64,000 nt of DNA from Limanda limanda. Taxonomy: Eukaryota > Chordata > Actinopteri > Pleuronectiformes > Pleuronectidae. Below the pieces are notes generated by a model that had not been told where the DNA came from, made no database searches, and saw only the letters and a list, made by a program, of their open reading frames with translations. The position numbers and the translations under genes are program-made. The stretch's first letter is position 1. Every line of letters begins with the position of its first letter. The stretch lies in NCBI RefSeq assembly GCF_963576545.1, contig NC_083651.1, positions 18,958,248 through 19,022,247 on the forward strand. The letters run 5' to 3'. This document shows, one piece after another, positions 25,601 through 64,000 of this stretch.

Positions 25601-28600
25601 TTACCGGACCTCCGTGCTCCTTCGGCACGTGGCTGCTCCTGTTCCTTTGAGGTATCCACCTCCCCTGTGATCCCCCATTGCTTATTTATGTCCTCCAGCC
25701 TCTTCTTCTTCACATTCTGCTTAAGCTGCTTTCGATTGGCTTTCAGCAGGAATGCCTTCCTGCTGGCAGATTTTTTCTTAGATGACCTCTTCTTCCGTTG
25801 TCCATTCCCATTGTCGCATGTCTGAGAAGAAGAGCCGGAGTCTTGCGAGGACGAGTTGAAATTGAAAACTGACAGATCCTGTAGTTGAGCAGTAATAGTG
25901 TCTGGCTGTGCTGCAGCTGTTTCTCCAGACGGCCTGCTGTCCGGTGCGCTGACCTCCGAAGGCCTCTCGACTGTGCAGCGCACCTTGCGGCTGCGTGGGC
26001 TGAACCAGATCTTGAAGTTCTTCTTGTGTTTTAAGACGGGGCTCCCAGGTGGTGTCTGAATCTCAGCAACTGAGGGGTCTGTGATGAATCAAAGTAAAAA
26101 CACATTTAACAAAACAAACAAAAAATCCCCTCTCCCGCGTACTATAATTTTACCTTGAGAATTGCTGTCAAAAAGCCTTGCTGTATTTGTAATAAATGTA
26201 ATAAAATTTGTAATACCAACCAAGATGATAGAGTGCTGTGTAAATTTAGACACAGCAACCAGGAGATTTGTTCCCATTTCAACAACAGGGCCTTAGAAAG
26301 TCGCCCCACAGTTAGTTGTCAGAGCTGAGATCGACTTGCAAAGTAAACACTACCATGGTTATCTGAATTTCAATTACTGTCATTTGCAGGAGACTGGATG
26401 AGCAATTACGAAAATAAAACACAGGAAGCACCCACTTATGCTGTCACTGAGGGATCGGATTGAAGGAAACAGAGATGGAGGTGGGGGCAGACAGCCGTGG
26501 GGTGAAAGATAATGAATAGGACAAATGGATTTAAAGATATAACTCTAAATTACGCTTTCAACCAGCTAGCATCTACCTGGTCGGTCTGCGGGATTGAGCA
26601 GGGAGTCAAAACCGCAGAAGAGCTGAATAATGCTGTTCAGCTGCCTGTTGATCTGGATGTCCTTCACCCAGGCAGGGCTGTGACACACCACGCAGCCGTC
26701 TCCTGCCCGGGGGCCGGCACAGGACCTGAGGAAAAAACATTCTTTGGATTATGCGTCTATTAGCCTGACGTTGTCATACTCATTATTCTAGTCAGAATAT
26801 GAGTCTGAGACCGCTCCATTGGGCTGTGATTATGGGGCGTGTTTCAACCGAACCAGGAAACCAAATGTCTCTTCGCTCAATTGGATAGACCTACAACCAA
26901 TCAGAGCAACGTAATATGTGACGTATGTCAAGCGACGCATAGTTGCTGTCAGTTGTCTGTTTCAGGAGTTGATTCACTCTCTAAATAAATCAATGGAAAT
27001 GCCGCTCGGATATCCACCGGAGGCAAAGCCCCCAGGAAGCAGCTGGAGACCAGGGCTGCTTGTGAGAGCCCCGGCCGGCGGCGGCGTGAAGAAGCCCGCG
27101 ACGGATCTCTCTCAGAGCCTCGCTACCGGGACCCGGGACCGCAACCCGCCGATACCGAGGCTCTGAGAGAGATCCGTCTCTACCAGAAATCCACGGAGCT
27201 TCTGATCCGCCAGCTGCGCTGCAGAGCTCCGCTGTCATGGCTCTGCAGGAGATCAGCGAGGAGGAGAAACGGCAGCTAATCGTTTTTTTCAAGCATTCAC
27301 TTCCTTGTTGCTCCAACATTAACAGCGTCCCAACATGTGTGTTTTTGTCTCATATGTGCTGAGGAGCATCTACAATTCGATCTACAAATGCCTTGATCGC
27401 GTTCCTCTGTTCCTCTTTCAAAATGAATGCGCTGTCGATGTCTGCTGAAACAGACTCGATGGCATCGACACATCTCAGCTCATAGATATAAACACTATAT
27501 ATGTCTATGTCTCAGCTCGGCAGGCAGCTTTTCGTACACGTCTGATTTTTCTAACCCTCCGTCTTCATGTTGGAGACCCGACGGACCGCTCTTGGCTGTG
27601 ATTGGTCCGCGAACGACATAATTTCCGTATGACGTCATTTCCGTATTTCCGGACCTCAAACTTCCTGTTTACATGTAGCAACAAACACGAACACAACTAT
27701 GATTCTACGATTAATGTGACGTGTGTGTTAAGCCAGCGGAGTTGTCCGGCTGACGGTGGCTCGTTAGAGCACTGAGGGCATGTGTGCACGGTCACATACG
27801 GTTATAACGAGCTTTCAAAACGGCGCTAGCAGGCTAGGCTAGCAGGCTAGGCTAGCCACCATGCTAATTGCGGTGGAAACAGTGCAAGAACCCGCCGTCA
27901 CGACTTTAATTCCACTTCTATCATGACACTGTTTCTATAATACCGTCAGGTTAGAAGCAAACACTGGATAGTAGTAGTTAGTGTCGGGAGTCCCTGCTGA
28001 CTGTGTGTGGAAGCTGGGGGGAGCTAGGTCCGTGTAGCTTCTAGCTACATGTAGCCTCAAGCAGATTCAAGCTGTGGAATCAGCAACACAGTTCGGAAAC
28101 AAGACCGGAGAACCGCTGCGCTAAGAAACTATAACATCAGCATCTTGACCCGCTGGGTGTCACTTTATTTAGTTCTGTTAGTTGCCATGGTTCAGTGTGT
28201 GGGACGCAAGCTAACATGTCAACAGAGACACGTGGACTTCTTCTTCCCAAATGGGGTAGGCTTCTCTGAGCTCGTCTTCCGTTGCGCCACCTATGGGTTT
28301 GGCGGTGAATTTTTTCCGGACGTAGACTGACGGAGAAGTAAAAATCAAAAAGACTCTTTGTCTCCCGCTGAGACCTCTCCGAGAAACGGACACGTAGTAG
28401 TATATAAGAGCCTTAAGGCTGCAATTCATGCCTTCCGAGACATTAAATAAACATTTGACTTTGTCGACACATTTAGCCTCGTTAACTATATATTGCCATG
28501 GATATGCAGTATTTCATTCACACATTCAAGGAGCACAATAAAACAAGAATTATATGCAGTTAAAAAAATTTTTTCCAAAGCATCCGATTTTGATTGTAGT

Positions 28601-30970
28601 TTGATGAATCTATTTAAATTCCCCTTTCATTTCTAAAATAAACTTTAGTTTAGTACAAGTTGTTATTTATAATAAACACTAACATAAACGCAGCAAAAAA
28701 AACTATTATTGATGTATTACTGTGATTTCGTAGTTGAACATAGTGGTTGTGAAAAATGCATGTTTTAAATAGAAATATTATTTGCCTGGCAGTAGCACAA
28801 CTAAATGTAATGGGCCTTCATTTAAACTATTGTCGAAACCGGTGTCTGACAAATATATATATCCATGATACAGGTCTACAGCTACTGTGCATGTCAGAAT
28901 AAAATGCATTTAACCGGGGTTACAGTACCTGCACACCATATGCTCACACATTCCTAGGCACACCGGTTCCTTCATTACGTTCGAGCTGGAAAATAAAAGA
29001 CAAATCATTTAGAAGTGGTCAGTACAATCAGAATCTGCAAGGTCACCTCCATCACACAAGTGTTAGTGCCTCCCAGGCCTGTGTGCATGGGGAAAGAATA
29101 GTTATCTGCCATGTTCATAATTAGCACTTAACACATCCACTGAGGCTGATTGGATTATTGTAGCAGCAGTAGTATGCAGTCATTAAACCAGTGTTATAAT
29201 GAAACTCTGACAGGATGAAGGTAGATTATAGGGAATCTGTTTACAAAGCAACAATGTTAGGACTGGTTGGGAGAGCACACGTTGCTGGGAGAAGACATCA
29301 GAAACTCTAATGCAGAAGATAAATTTCTGCAGTTACTGCATAGATAGAGCAGTGGTTCCTAAAATAGGGGTCGGCACCACTTTGGGGGTGGAAAGTTTAC
29401 AGCACCACAGGAAGCATTGCAACATGACATGTGCATTGAGGGGACTATTCTGTGAACTCACTCAATGGAATTATGGGGGTTGCAAGTCCTAGGCCCGGTT
29501 ATTTTGCAGGTCATTTGCTGAAAAGTTGGGGAAACTCTTTTACAGAAGACGTCCCTAGCAGCTGCCTTACAGTCTGATTTGGTAATATAACAGGACTGTG
29601 GCGATAGCAGTGGGATCTCAGGTCCACTGACACAGTACAGGACCCCTCCTCCTCCATGTCTCACACACTCATCATCCCCGTGCCTGGTTGGCTGGATGTA
29701 CTGGAGCTGGGATCAGATTGTGTAACAGGTACCTCAACATCCTGCCATACGTCCACACACTCACCCAAACTAAATCAACCCACCCACACACCCACTCGCC
29801 CCATCATTTACAGCAACACCTTGCAGAGGAGTATTCTTTTAACTGCACCTAATACACACAATGCCTTTTATGAAGCTCTTATTACCTAATTCTACCTTTT
29901 GTTTGTTTTGTTTGTTTACACAATCAGATCTGAAACTGCAGTCTCTCTTCTCACACAACATGTCAGGTTGTTTAACCGGCTGTGTCTGGTCATGTGCTGC
30001 ATATTGTTGTTCCCAAGACACAACGATTTATTCATCTGGAATGACTGATCGTTTTAATCATATTATGTGTCGTCTCTTGTATAATAGAGAACTGTCATTC
30101 ACTTTCAGTCTGTACAGTGTCCCTGTGATATTGTTGGTTTATCCCAGGTTAGCACAGGGGCAAGCTAACAACCAAGAGCCTAGTTGGAAAGTGAGTGAAA
30201 CCCAGCAGACAGCTGTAAGGGGCTCACTTTAGAGTTTAGATTAGATTCAACTTTATTGTCATTGCACAGTACAAGTACTTATACAACGAAATGCAGTTTA
30301 GCATCTGACCAGAAGTGCAAAAAAAAGGCAGTAAAAGTGCAGAGTATTGTGCATATTTAAGGTGGAATATGTAAATAAATAAGATATGTACAGTAAGAAA
30401 TAGATATGGAATAGTGCAGTATCAAGAGGTATTGTATGGTATAAGAACGATGAGGTTTAGCTTCAACATTAGCAAACAATGGGAACCGTTGACGTTTTAT
30501 TCAGAATACTGGTGACTTTCAGTTGCTTTGCCATTCTGCAAAAACACTTACGTTCCCAAGTAAGTGAACCTATAACAGTGAAAATAACATACGTCTTATT
30601 GTTTAGGTTGACCTTCCGAGCTAACATTGGCATGCTGAAGCACTGGTTAGCCTGTTATAACCTGAATATCTGTGCCACTGCACAAACAGACCTCAGTTAA
30701 ACAACTGCTAACGTTTCCCGAGCAGGCTATGCTAACTTCAGGCGTTTCAAAATAAAACCCCGTTTGACTTGACAACATTGGGACTGTCAGTAAGAGTTAA
30801 CGTACACATCAATGGAGGCTCCTTCACAACACAGCGAGTCTCCATCTCTCTATGTAGCTAAACTTAACAGGAACTCACCATTTGGAGCAAAGCAGCAGGC
30901 GCCGGAAGTTGGCCGCCGCCTCTCTGGTTTTCTTCCAGTCTTCTGTCTGCACGGAAACATGGTCGTCCAT
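7338..30970 (-). CDS. bard1: BARD1, BRCA1-associated RING domain protein 1 (complete, 11 coding exons)
   Basis: BARD1 is the obligate partner of BRCA1 in a nuclear RING E3 ubiquitin ligase that acts in homologous recombination and replication-fork protection. Exons in transcript order are 30879-30970, 28929-28985, 26577-26725, 25030-26078, 24438-24518, 23199-23371, 16526-16652, 16295-16427, 14157-14249, 9877-9974 and 7338-7679. They total 2394 bases, giving 797 residues plus TAA. RING zinc ligands are C28, C31, C44, H46, C49, C52, C61 and C64, with the same spacing as human BARD1 shifted by 22. A long charged disordered region spans about 100-435, four ankyrin repeats about 436-560 and tandem BRCT domains about 577-797. 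The lengths of exons 2, 3, 5, 6, 8, 9 and 10 (57, 149, 81, 173, 133, 93, 98) match the human gene as I recall it, and every junction phase is compatible. The start ATG (30968-30970) is the only one giving a RING-competent N terminus. The protein starts about 22 residues later than human. Confidence 0.96.
7680..9876 (-). other. bard1: bard1 intron 10
   Basis: No exon, RNA gene or clear transposon was recognised. The short open frames in it lack domains. Confidence 0.6.
9877..9974 (-). CDS. bard1: bard1 exon 10 (BRCT linker)
   Basis: This 98-base exon encodes residues 652-684: [18 protein letters not shown], then [12 protein letters not shown] leading into BRCT2. The acceptor is cgatgtcag and the donor ctg|gtaaat. 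Confidence 0.93.
9975..14156 (-). other. bard1: bard1 intron 9
   Basis: No exon was recognised. It holds a T run near 10365-10375, TG/CA tracts near 10790-10802 and 12767-12781, and a GAA tract near 12344-12358. Confidence 0.6.
14157..14249 (-). CDS. bard1: bard1 exon 9 (BRCT1)
   Basis: This 93-base exon encodes [19 protein letters not shown] and the conserved GCWVVRY core of BRCT1 (residues 621-652). The acceptor is tccctccag and the donor gct|gtaagt. Confidence 0.95.
14970..15082 (-). mobile_element. MITE-like repeat end with 'aaagggatagttcac' terminus
   Basis: On the - strand the sequence starts ttaaagggatagttcact near 15082 and continues into ttcagtcattatctacc. This terminus belongs to abundant short fish DNA repeats. 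The block carries tttgtgacaagcgttt with a second copy at about 14600-14636. Confidence 0.55.
16005..16056 (+). repeat. SINE/LINE-type 3' tail with (ATGTA)n
   Basis: The sequence gttgctttggataaaagc followed by gagctaaatgtaatgtaatg resembles a widespread fish retroposon tail ending in short tandem units. It lies in bard1 intron 8-7 neighbourhood, between exon 9 and exon 8. Confidence 0.55.
16295..16427 (-). CDS. bard1: bard1 exon 8 (BRCT1 start)
   Basis: This 133-base exon, identical in length to human, encodes residues 577-621 starting [18 protein letters not shown]. It forms the first strand and helix of BRCT1. The acceptor is gtcatag and the donor cag|gtaacg. Confidence 0.92.
16526..16652 (-). 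CDS. bard1: bard1 exon 7 (last ankyrin helices, linker)
   Basis: This 127-base exon encodes residues 534-576, including [18 protein letters not shown] and then a Ser/Thr-rich linker. It is 18 bases longer than the human exon, so the phase is kept. The acceptor is ctccacag. The donor gcg|gtctgt is weak and was chosen because it alone joins in phase to exon 8. Confidence 0.88.
16855..17450 (-). mobile_element. LINE fragment, C-terminal reverse-transcriptase end
   Basis: On the - strand a broken frame includes [17 protein letters not shown], then [19 protein letters not shown] and [13 protein letters not shown], the typical C-terminal end of fish non-LTR retrotransposon ORF2. The - strand 3' end is an A-rich stretch (+ strand T run near 16852-16860). 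The 5' part is truncated. It is a dead fragment inside bard1 intron 6. Confidence 0.75.
20663..21025. mobile_element. MITE with TTAA ends (363 bp)
   Basis: The left end ttaaaggttcagtgtgta (20663-20680) and right end tacacactggacctttaa (21008-21025) are inverted copies with one mismatch. Both ends carry TTAA, which may be the target duplication. There is no coding capacity. Confidence 0.8.
22235..22420 (+). repeat. dispersed fish repeat (gcgggattacgcaaaaacc type)
   Basis: A stretch with tttgttggtttgtttgtcag, ggattacgcaaaaacc and ggtcatgggccaagaaag resembles a repeat family common in fish introns. Related reverse-oriented motifs (attttagc...cttgctaa...gacaaatggc) appear near 31980-32045. Class and borders are uncertain. 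Confidence 0.45.
23199..23371 (-). CDS. bard1: bard1 exon 6 (ankyrin repeats)
   Basis: This 173-base exon encodes residues 477-534 with [16 protein letters not shown] and [19 protein letters not shown], two clear ankyrin units. The acceptor is gtcgttccag and the donor act|gtaagc. Confidence 0.96.
24438..24518 (-). CDS. bard1: bard1 exon 5 (ankyrin repeat)
   Basis: This 81-base, in-phase exon encodes residues 450-476, [17 protein letters not shown] through GWTPL. The acceptor is cttgctccag and the donor ctg|gtaaga. In the family the ankyrin domain reads histone H4 unmethylated at K20. Confidence 0.96.
25030..26078 (-). CDS. bard1: bard1 exon 4 (large disordered region, start of ankyrin repeats)
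   Basis: The 1049-base exon encodes residues 100-449. It starts with a basic [13 protein letters not shown] segment, continues through Ser/Lys/Asp-rich low-complexity sequence with many SP and TP sites, and ends in [14 protein letters not shown], the first ankyrin helix. The acceptor is ttcatcacag. The donor aag|gtcttt is weak, and unspliced reading would end after VFC. Confidence 0.95.
26577..26725 (-). CDS. bard1: bard1 exon 3 (end of RING, helix)
   Basis: This 149-base exon encodes residues 50-100. It holds ligands C52, C61 and C64, then [19 protein letters not shown], the helix that follows the RING and forms the BRCA1 four-helix interface. The acceptor is ttcctcag and the donor ccag|gtagat. 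Confidence 0.95.
27013..27263 (+). pseudogene. histone H3-derived pseudogene fragment
   Basis: Three partial frames match histone H3. [11 protein letters not shown] starts at 27013; GGGVKKP follows at about 27079-27099 after a frameshift; [19 protein letters not shown] lies at about 27158-27215; [13 protein letters not shown] ends near 27263. Together they cover roughly H3 residues 10-105. About 16 residues after the LLIRQL segment are deleted and the order is broken by a 21-bp inverted duplication. Frameshifts and stops rule out a working histone. Canonical H3 genes lack introns, so the copy could be duplicated DNA or a retrocopy. Confidence 0.82.
27102..27176. repeat. perfect 21-bp inverted repeat in H3 relic
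   Basis: The arm at 27102-27122 is exactly complementary to 27156-27176, with a 33-base GC-rich loop. The right arm is the H3 segment encoding EALREIR. The left arm is an inverted extra copy. Confidence 0.93.
27320..27450 (-). pseudogene. helicase/transposon-like ORF fragment
   Basis: On the - strand a short frame reads [16 protein letters not shown] and [16 protein letters not shown] before a stop. The LKEEQxxAIKAF pattern resembles the N-terminal start of RecQ-like helicase frames that are repetitive in fish genomes, but the Walker A part is absent. It sits next to the H3 relic. Confidence 0.4.
27825..27856. repeat. 13-bp tandem repeat gctagcaggctag x2.5
   Basis: Two exact copies (27825-27837, 27838-27850) and a partial third copy are rich in GCTAGC palindromes. 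Confidence 0.9.
28929..28985 (-). CDS. bard1: bard1 exon 2 (RING core)
   Basis: This 57-base exon encodes residues 31-50 with ligands C44, H46 and C49 ([13 protein letters not shown]). The acceptor is ttttccag and the donor cag|gtactg. Confidence 0.95.
28986..30878 (-). other. bard1: bard1 intron 1
   Basis: No exon was recognised. It holds an old hAT-like start near 29350 (agtggttcctaaaa) and the retroposon-type repeat at 30238-30445. Confidence 0.6.
30238..30445 (+). repeat. retroposon-like repeat (attcaactttattgtcattg type)
   Basis: The block begins gattcaactttattgtcatt, continues tacaacgaaatgcagtttag and ends in a degenerate A-rich region. It closely resembles the 3' end of non-LTR elements found many times in fish genomes. 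Borders are approximate. Confidence 0.55.
30879..30970 (-). CDS. bard1: bard1 exon 1 (start, RING ligand pair 1)
   Basis: It encodes residues 1-30 and two bases of Cys31, beginning [14 protein letters not shown]. The helix before the RING that packs on BRCA1 is followed by C28-x2-C31. The donor is atg|gtgagt. Confidence 0.94.
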
Positions 30971-31130
30971 CGTCAGGAGAAGTTACGTGTGTTTCCTCTC
31001 GTTTATTACTTTAGTTTGCGAACCGACATCACAAAACAGTACCGTCTTACTTCCGTGTTACTTGCATCTCCCGCCAGCTAGCAGGAAGTTGGCGTATGAT
31101 GACGTATCTTCCGGTGCTCCACCAAACTAT
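30971..31130 (-). promoter_or_regulatory. bard1: bard1 core promoter region
   Basis: It lies immediately upstream of the bard1 ATG on the - strand. It has no TATA box but several sites typical of housekeeping and cell-cycle promoters. These are ETS-type CGGAAGT on the - strand near 31048-31058, E2F-like GGCGGGAGA at 31067-31075, a CRE-like TGACGTA at 31100-31106 and another CCGGAAG near 31108-31113. E2F control is established for mammalian BARD1/BRCA1; here it is inferred from the sites. Confidence 0.55.
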
Positions 31131-32125
31131 ATCGAGGGTGTTTTTATTTTTCTGTTAAACCGATTTAAAATGATTAATTATACAGTGAATGATCTATTTA
31201 TTTTAATTAAAGTGAACACAGAGGATGTATATATAGATACAATTTGTTTATTTAACATGTCATTATTGTAGGTCTTTGTAATTTATCATCTGACACGTTT
31301 GCAATCGCCACGGTAAACTCATCAGTCCAAAGTTTTTACATTTTCGAATTTTAAAGATGCACCGGCGCAGTACTTTTCATTCCCGGCCAAAACTGTTTCC
31401 CTTAATGTTTGTATACGCTCAGTTTATTTCCACACTGATGATAGCAGGCCCAGCTAATGTATCATCATTGGTTTAATGCATTAACCAAATGCCATTGTAA
31501 ACAACTGAAGATGCAAAAACGTGTGAACAAATATCCCCTCTCTATTTAAATGTCATCGTGTGTTCTCCACTCAAGCAGAATATCCCAGGCCTATCTGAGG
31601 AATATTAATAAAGTTTGTGTTGTCCGGGTACCATTATGTGCACTGCCTATACTTTTCATTATCATATTTGAATGTGTTTGTGTTTTTAAATGAGTTTTTT
31701 TACACAATTTCAGCTTTGGATACACCAATGGCCATATCAGGTTAACTCTATATGTTCTATACTCAATGATAATTGAACAGGAATATCATTCAGTAATAGG
31801 CATACCTCAACAGTCCCTTTTATTTAGTTATGCACACTTATAGATATTTGTCTTCTAAGTGTGTTTCATTAATCCCGTAAAGATCTCTGCAAAATTTAGA
31901 AAATGTCAAATAAACACCTGGTTGCGATGCTAAAGAAAGAGACAATTCCTTGATCTGCCCCATAATCACATCCTCCCACCAACGTTTAATAAAATCGGTT
32001 GAGTAGTTTTAGCATAATCTTGCTAAGAGTCAGACAAATGGCAACGAAAACATAACCAATAAGTCTGAAATCAGCCATAATGTAAATGTGATTTAATTCT
32101 TGTGCAGCATAAAAAATCTACAATA
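31131..32125. other. bard1-abca12 intergenic gap
   Basis: About 1 kb of AT-rich sequence separates the bard1 promoter from the abca12 polyadenylation signals. It contains a degenerate dispersed repeat at about 31860-32045. No gene was seen. Confidence 0.65.
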
Positions 32126-32131
32126 TTTATT
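32126..32131 (-). promoter_or_regulatory. abca12: abca12 polyadenylation signal candidate (distal)
   Basis: AATAAA on the - strand, 568 bases past the abca12 stop. A second AATAAA lies at 32185-32190. Confidence 0.5.
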
Positions 32132-32184
32132 CAACATTAAAAGCACATGAGGCGAATGAGCAGCTGTTGCATTTGAAAAATAGC

Positions 32185-32190
32185 TTTATT
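32185..32190 (-). promoter_or_regulatory. abca12: abca12 polyadenylation signal candidate (proximal)
   Basis: AATAAA on the - strand, 509 bases past the stop. Either this or the 32126 hexamer would end the transcript. Confidence 0.5.
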
Positions 32191-32629
32191 AGAATTACAA
32201 AAAATAGGCTTAATGCATTCAATGCCATTTAGAAGAGGTCCATAAGTACGAGAGAGTATATTGAACATTAATTTAAATTCATTCTAAAAGTTAGATATTC
32301 CCTTAGAGGAAGCGCTAGTGAGTGAGGCAAAAGTGCACATCGAGGATGTTTTTCCAGAGGACTTCATCCAGAAGGCACCATCACATGTTCCTCCAATGAA
32401 AAACAAAACAGTCACTAGTGAGACTTTTCATGTTTGTTGTGTAATGCATTTGATTTGCTTTGGAGTAATATATAAACAGTGTATCAACTACAGAGGGGAA
32501 AAAAGCTATATTCTACATGATTATTTTTATCCTTCATAAATAAAATCTGGTGAAATCAAGGTGTGCAAATGTTCATGTGTTTTTTGATTCTCATTACGGG
32601 TATGATTTGATAAGGTTCCCCCTCATATA

Positions 32630-32672
32630 TAGAGAGAGAGAGAGACGGAGGGAGGGAGGGAGGGAGGGAGGA
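32630..32672. repeat. (AG)n and (GGAG)n purine tract in abca12 3' UTR
   Basis: An agagagagag block is followed by repeated gggagg units just after the abca12 stop codon, on the + strand. The mRNA would carry the pyrimidine complement. Confidence 0.9.
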
Positions 32673-32698
32673 GAAGAAGATGGCAGTCAGTCAGTATT

Positions 32699-64000
<31,302 letters not shown>

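Larger units (their letters stand above)
26726..28928 (-). other. bard1: bard1 intron 2
   Basis: The middle of this intron (about 26800-27660) is unusually GC- and CpG-rich for the region. It carries a decayed histone H3 copy and a fragment resembling a RecQ-like helicase start. A short tandem repeat lies at 27825-27856. No bard1 exon lies inside. Confidence 0.65.

Noticed and set aside
27013..27263. The H3-like block as a functional histone or CENP-A-type gene
   Set aside because: At least two frameshifts, an internal deletion, an inverted duplication and a missing C terminus.

Overview
The window is vertebrate nuclear DNA, almost certainly from a teleost fish. Genes are split by GT-AG introns, introns carry long CA/GA/CT microsatellites, and the dispersed repeats (hAT and TTAA-type elements, LINE 3' ends) are typical of ray-finned fish. 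I cannot name the species. No bacterial, plasmid or viral gene set is present.

Three protein-coding genes are recognisable, in the order and orientation known from human 2q35 (VWC2L > BARD1 < ABCA12 <). (1) The last coding exon of vwc2l is on the + strand at 1049-1200, preceded by its intron and followed by an undelimited 3' UTR. (2) A complete bard1 gene is on the - strand at 7338-30970. All 11 coding exons can be placed, the phases close, and the product is 797 residues with RING, ankyrin and tandem BRCT domains. (3) The 3' part of abca12 is on the - strand from 32699 to beyond the right edge. Its 30 exons (the first cut by the edge) encode 1417 residues running from the first transmembrane domain through NBD1, the second transmembrane domain and NBD2 to the C terminus. 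The 5' part of abca12 lies beyond position 64000.

Region by region: 1-1200 end of vwc2l; 1201-7190 3' UTR and intergenic DNA with a nested hAT insertion (6193-6995); 7191-30970 bard1, whose introns hold a LINE fragment, MITEs and a decayed histone H3 copy; 30971-32125 a very short gap holding the bard1 promoter and the abca12 3' end; 32126-64000 abca12 with large microsatellites and a second hAT element (56331-57010). The three genes share no pathway: a secreted BMP-modulating protein, the BRCA1 partner ubiquitin ligase subunit, and a lipid transporter. Their adjacency is conserved synteny, not an operon.

The most notable non-genic signals are the histone H3 relic with a perfect 21-bp inverted duplication beside a helicase-like fragment inside bard1 intron 2, two hAT elements with clear target-site duplications, an abca12 intron that stays open in frame for about 108 codons, and a G-run cluster just inside the last abca12 intron. 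I did not find a convincing undescribed biological system.
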